The position numbers and the translations under genes are program-made. DNA of 8,505 nt from JBBDMC01 sp964441935 (GTDB lineage Bacteria; Pseudomonadota; Alphaproteobacteria; Rhizobiales; Kaistiaceae), in NCBI GenBank assembly GCA_964441935.1, contig CAYTXI010000108.1, positions 1 through 8,505 on the forward strand, read 5' to 3'. Every line of letters begins with the position of its first letter. Position 1 is the first letter of the stretch. Shown here piece by piece: positions 7,025 to 8,505 of this stretch. Below the pieces are notes generated by a model that worked only from the letters and a program-made list of their open reading frames with translations, was not told the DNA's origin and made no database searches.

Positions 7025-8481
7025 GCCGCCTCCTCGCCGGCGAGCGCCCGCTTCACGGCCTCATGATCGGAAAACGGAAGGACCCGTTCGCCGACGATCT
7101 GTCCGGTTTCATGTCCCTTGCCGGCGACGCAAAGGACATCGCCCGGCCCGAGCATGGCCACTGCGCGTGCAATGGCCTCGGCGCGATCGGCGATCTCGAT
7201 CGCCTCCGGCGCACCGGCTAGCACGGCCTTACGGATCACGGCCGGATCCTCCGAGCGCGGGTTGTCGTCTGTAACGATCACCGCGTCCGCGCCCTCCGAC
7301 GCGGCCTTGCCGAGCAGCGGCCGCTTGCCGGGATCGCGATCGCCGCCGGCGCCGATCACCGCGATCAGGTGACTCCGCGCCATCGGCCGCAAGGCCGCCA
7401 GCGCGCTCATCAGCGCCTCGGGCTTGTGCGCATAGTCGACGAAGATCATCGCGCCGTCGTCCCTGCGCGCGACGAGCTCGAGCCTGCCAGCCGGACCGCG
7501 GAGACCCGCCAGCGCGTCGAGCGCCGCCTCGACATCGATGCCCGCCGCCATCGCCAGGCCCGCCGCCACCAGTGCATTGGTCGCCTGGAAGGTCCCGGCG
7601 AGCGGCAGGACGATGTCGCGCGCGCGCCCGAACGCCTCAACGCTGAGGCGCTGACGCAGGCCCTCGGCGGCGAGCGCCGTGAGCCGCAGTTCCTCACCGC
7701 CCGCGCCGACACGGATCAACCGCTGGCCGCGCGCCACCGCCGTCCTGAGCACGTCCGCCGCCCGCGCGCCGTCCATTGCGATAACCGCGGTTCCGTCCGC
7801 CGGCAGCACTTCCGCGAACAGCTTGAGCTTGGCGTCGAGATAGGCGGCGACCGTGGGATGGTAATCCATGTGGTCGCGGCCGAGATTGGTGAACGCCGCC
7901 GCCTCGATCCTGAGCCCGTCGAGACGGTGCTGGTCGAGACCGTGGCTTGAGGCCTCAAGGCCGACGTGGGTGACGCCGTCAAGCGCCAGCCGCGCAAGCT
8001 CGGCGTGGAGGCCGACCACGTCCGGCGTCGTCAACTGGCCGCGTTCGCGCCGCAGGCCGGTGATGACGCCGAGCGTACCGATGCTGGCCGACGCCTTGCC
8101 GGCCGAAACGAAGATCTGGCGAACGAAATCGACGGTCGATGTCTTGCCGCTGGTGCCGGTGACCGCGACCAGATGCTCCGGCTGGCGCGGATAGAAGCGC
8201 GCCGCGATGAGTGCGAGCGCCCGGCGCGGATCGTCGGCGCGCAGGACCGGCACGATTCCGGTCCCTTCGAGGCGGGCATCGGTGCCGGCAAGGACGGCCA
8301 CAGCACCGCGACCAACGGCCTCACTCGCGAAGAGAGCACCGTCGGTCGCTGTCCCCGGCAGCGCCGCAAACAGAAAACCCCGGCCGACAGAGCGGCTGTC
8401 AGCCGAAATCCCTCGAATATCGATCGCGCGGGCGCCGTCAGGCAAAATCACGTCGGCGGCGGCGAGGTCCCCAAGTAGCAT
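7021..8481 (-). CDS. murE: UDP-MurNAc-L-Ala-D-Glu--meso-diaminopimelate ligase MurE
   Basis: MurE adds the third residue of the stem peptide to UDP-MurNAc-L-Ala-D-Glu with ATP. At 486 residues it is close to family length (about 495). Motifs are ADSRSV (27-32) in the N-terminal UDP-binding domain, the P-loop GTSGKTST (109-116), TTPD (151-154), EASSHGLDQHR (176-186), NLGRDHMDYH (199-208), Lys218 in the DAKLKLF segment as the likely carbamylated lysine, VDYAHKPEAL (348-357), GAGGDRDPGKRP (377-388), DDNPRSEDP (405-413) and AGKGHETGQ (453-461). The DNPR tetrapeptide (406-409) is the known specificity signature for meso-diaminopimelate; lysine-adding enzymes differ there. The ATG at 8481-8479 gives MLLGDLAAAD, consistent with the family N-terminus. 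No convincing Shine-Dalgarno sequence is seen in the 24 bases before it. The stop overlaps the murF GTG by 4 bases. ftsI usually precedes murE but is outside the window. Confidence 0.98.
   Translation of the reverse strand: MLLGDLAAADVILPDGARAIDIRGISADSRSVGRGFLFAALPGTATDGALFASEAVGRGAVAVLAGTDARLEGTGIVPVLRADDPRRALALIAARFYPRQPEHLVAVTGTSGKTSTVDFVRQIFVSAGKASASIGTLGVITGLRRERGQLTTPDVVGLHAELARLALDGVTHVGLEASSHGLDQHRLDGLRIEAAAFTNLGRDHMDYHPTVAAYLDAKLKLFAEVLPADGTAVIAMDGARAADVLRTAVARGQRLIRVGAGGEELRLTALAAEGLRQRLSVEAFGRARDIVLPLAGTFQATNALVAAGLAMAAGIDVEAALDALAGLRGPAGRLELVARRDDGAMIFVDYAHKPEALMSALAALRPMARSHLIAVIGAGGDRDPGKRPLLGKAASEGADAVIVTDDNPRSEDPAVIRKAVLAGAPEAIEIADRAEAIARAVAMLGPGDVLCVAGKGHETGQIVGERVLPFSDHEAVKRALAGEEAA
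7029..7035 (-). promoter_or_regulatory. Ribosome-binding site supporting the GTG start of murF
   Basis: Minus-strand GAGGAGG encoding the last residues of MurE, ending 4 bases before the murF GTG; its first GAGG is 7 bases away, which is better spacing. It supports the GTG start that overlaps the murE stop. It partly overlaps a 12-base palindrome at 7033-7044. Confidence 0.65.
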
Positions 8482-8505
8482 TGATTGCGTCGCGCTTCGG
8501 TTGTT

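Noticed and set aside
7369..7950. Plus-strand open frame of 193 codons opposite murE
   Set aside because: In-register antisense shadow of murE, with an Arg-rich translation and no motif.
1..8505. A novel or accessory system hidden in the cluster
   Set aside because: Every base except about 43 is covered by seven recognised cell-wall genes with intact motifs. There are no inserted genes, repeats, mobile-element remnants or composition breaks visible by eye.

Overview
The window is a segment of a bacterial dcw (division and cell wall) cluster, probably from a high-GC alphaproteobacterium. The evidence is the gene order, the strong GC bias (judged by eye, not counted), and alphaproteobacterial-style motifs in MurD, FtsW and MurC (for example an N-terminal FGLGGSG in MurD and TNIDPEHLDHYG in MurC). 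I cannot place it below class. All genes lie on the minus strand, so transcription runs from the right edge to the left edge.

In transcription order the layout is murE (8481-7021), murF (7024-5570), mraY (5570-4482), murD (4474-3044), ftsW (3044-1887), murG (1874-759) and the first 254 codons of murC (762 to the left edge). Only 19 bases lie between genes: 7 between mraY and murD, and 12 between ftsW and murG. The other junctions overlap by 4 bases (GTGA, at murE/murF and murG/murC) or 1 base (TGATG, at murF/mraY and murD/ftsW). No stretch longer than 24 bases lacks a gene. I see no RNA gene, mobile element, CRISPR array, attachment site or intrinsic terminator. The window therefore looks like the inside of one long polycistronic operon whose promoter and terminator are outside it.

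Together the genes cover most of lipid II synthesis and the polymerase that uses it. MurC, MurD, MurE and MurF are four related ATP-dependent ligases that build the UDP-MurNAc-pentapeptide in the cytoplasm, adding L-Ala, D-Glu, a diamino acid and D-Ala-D-Ala in that order. MraY transfers the phospho-MurNAc-pentapeptide to undecaprenyl phosphate (lipid I), MurG adds GlcNAc (lipid II), and FtsW polymerises glycan strands at the division septum. The DDNPR motif in MurE predicts meso-diaminopimelate as the third residue of the stem peptide.

I found no previously undescribed system. The points worth a second look are small: a perfect GC-rich hairpin at the ftsW/murG junction, a GTG start for murC that is better supported than the nearby ATG codons, the graded pattern of gene junctions, and a threonine in a normally hydrophobic position beside the proposed catalytic aspartate of FtsW. 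The long open frames on the plus strand are antisense shadows.
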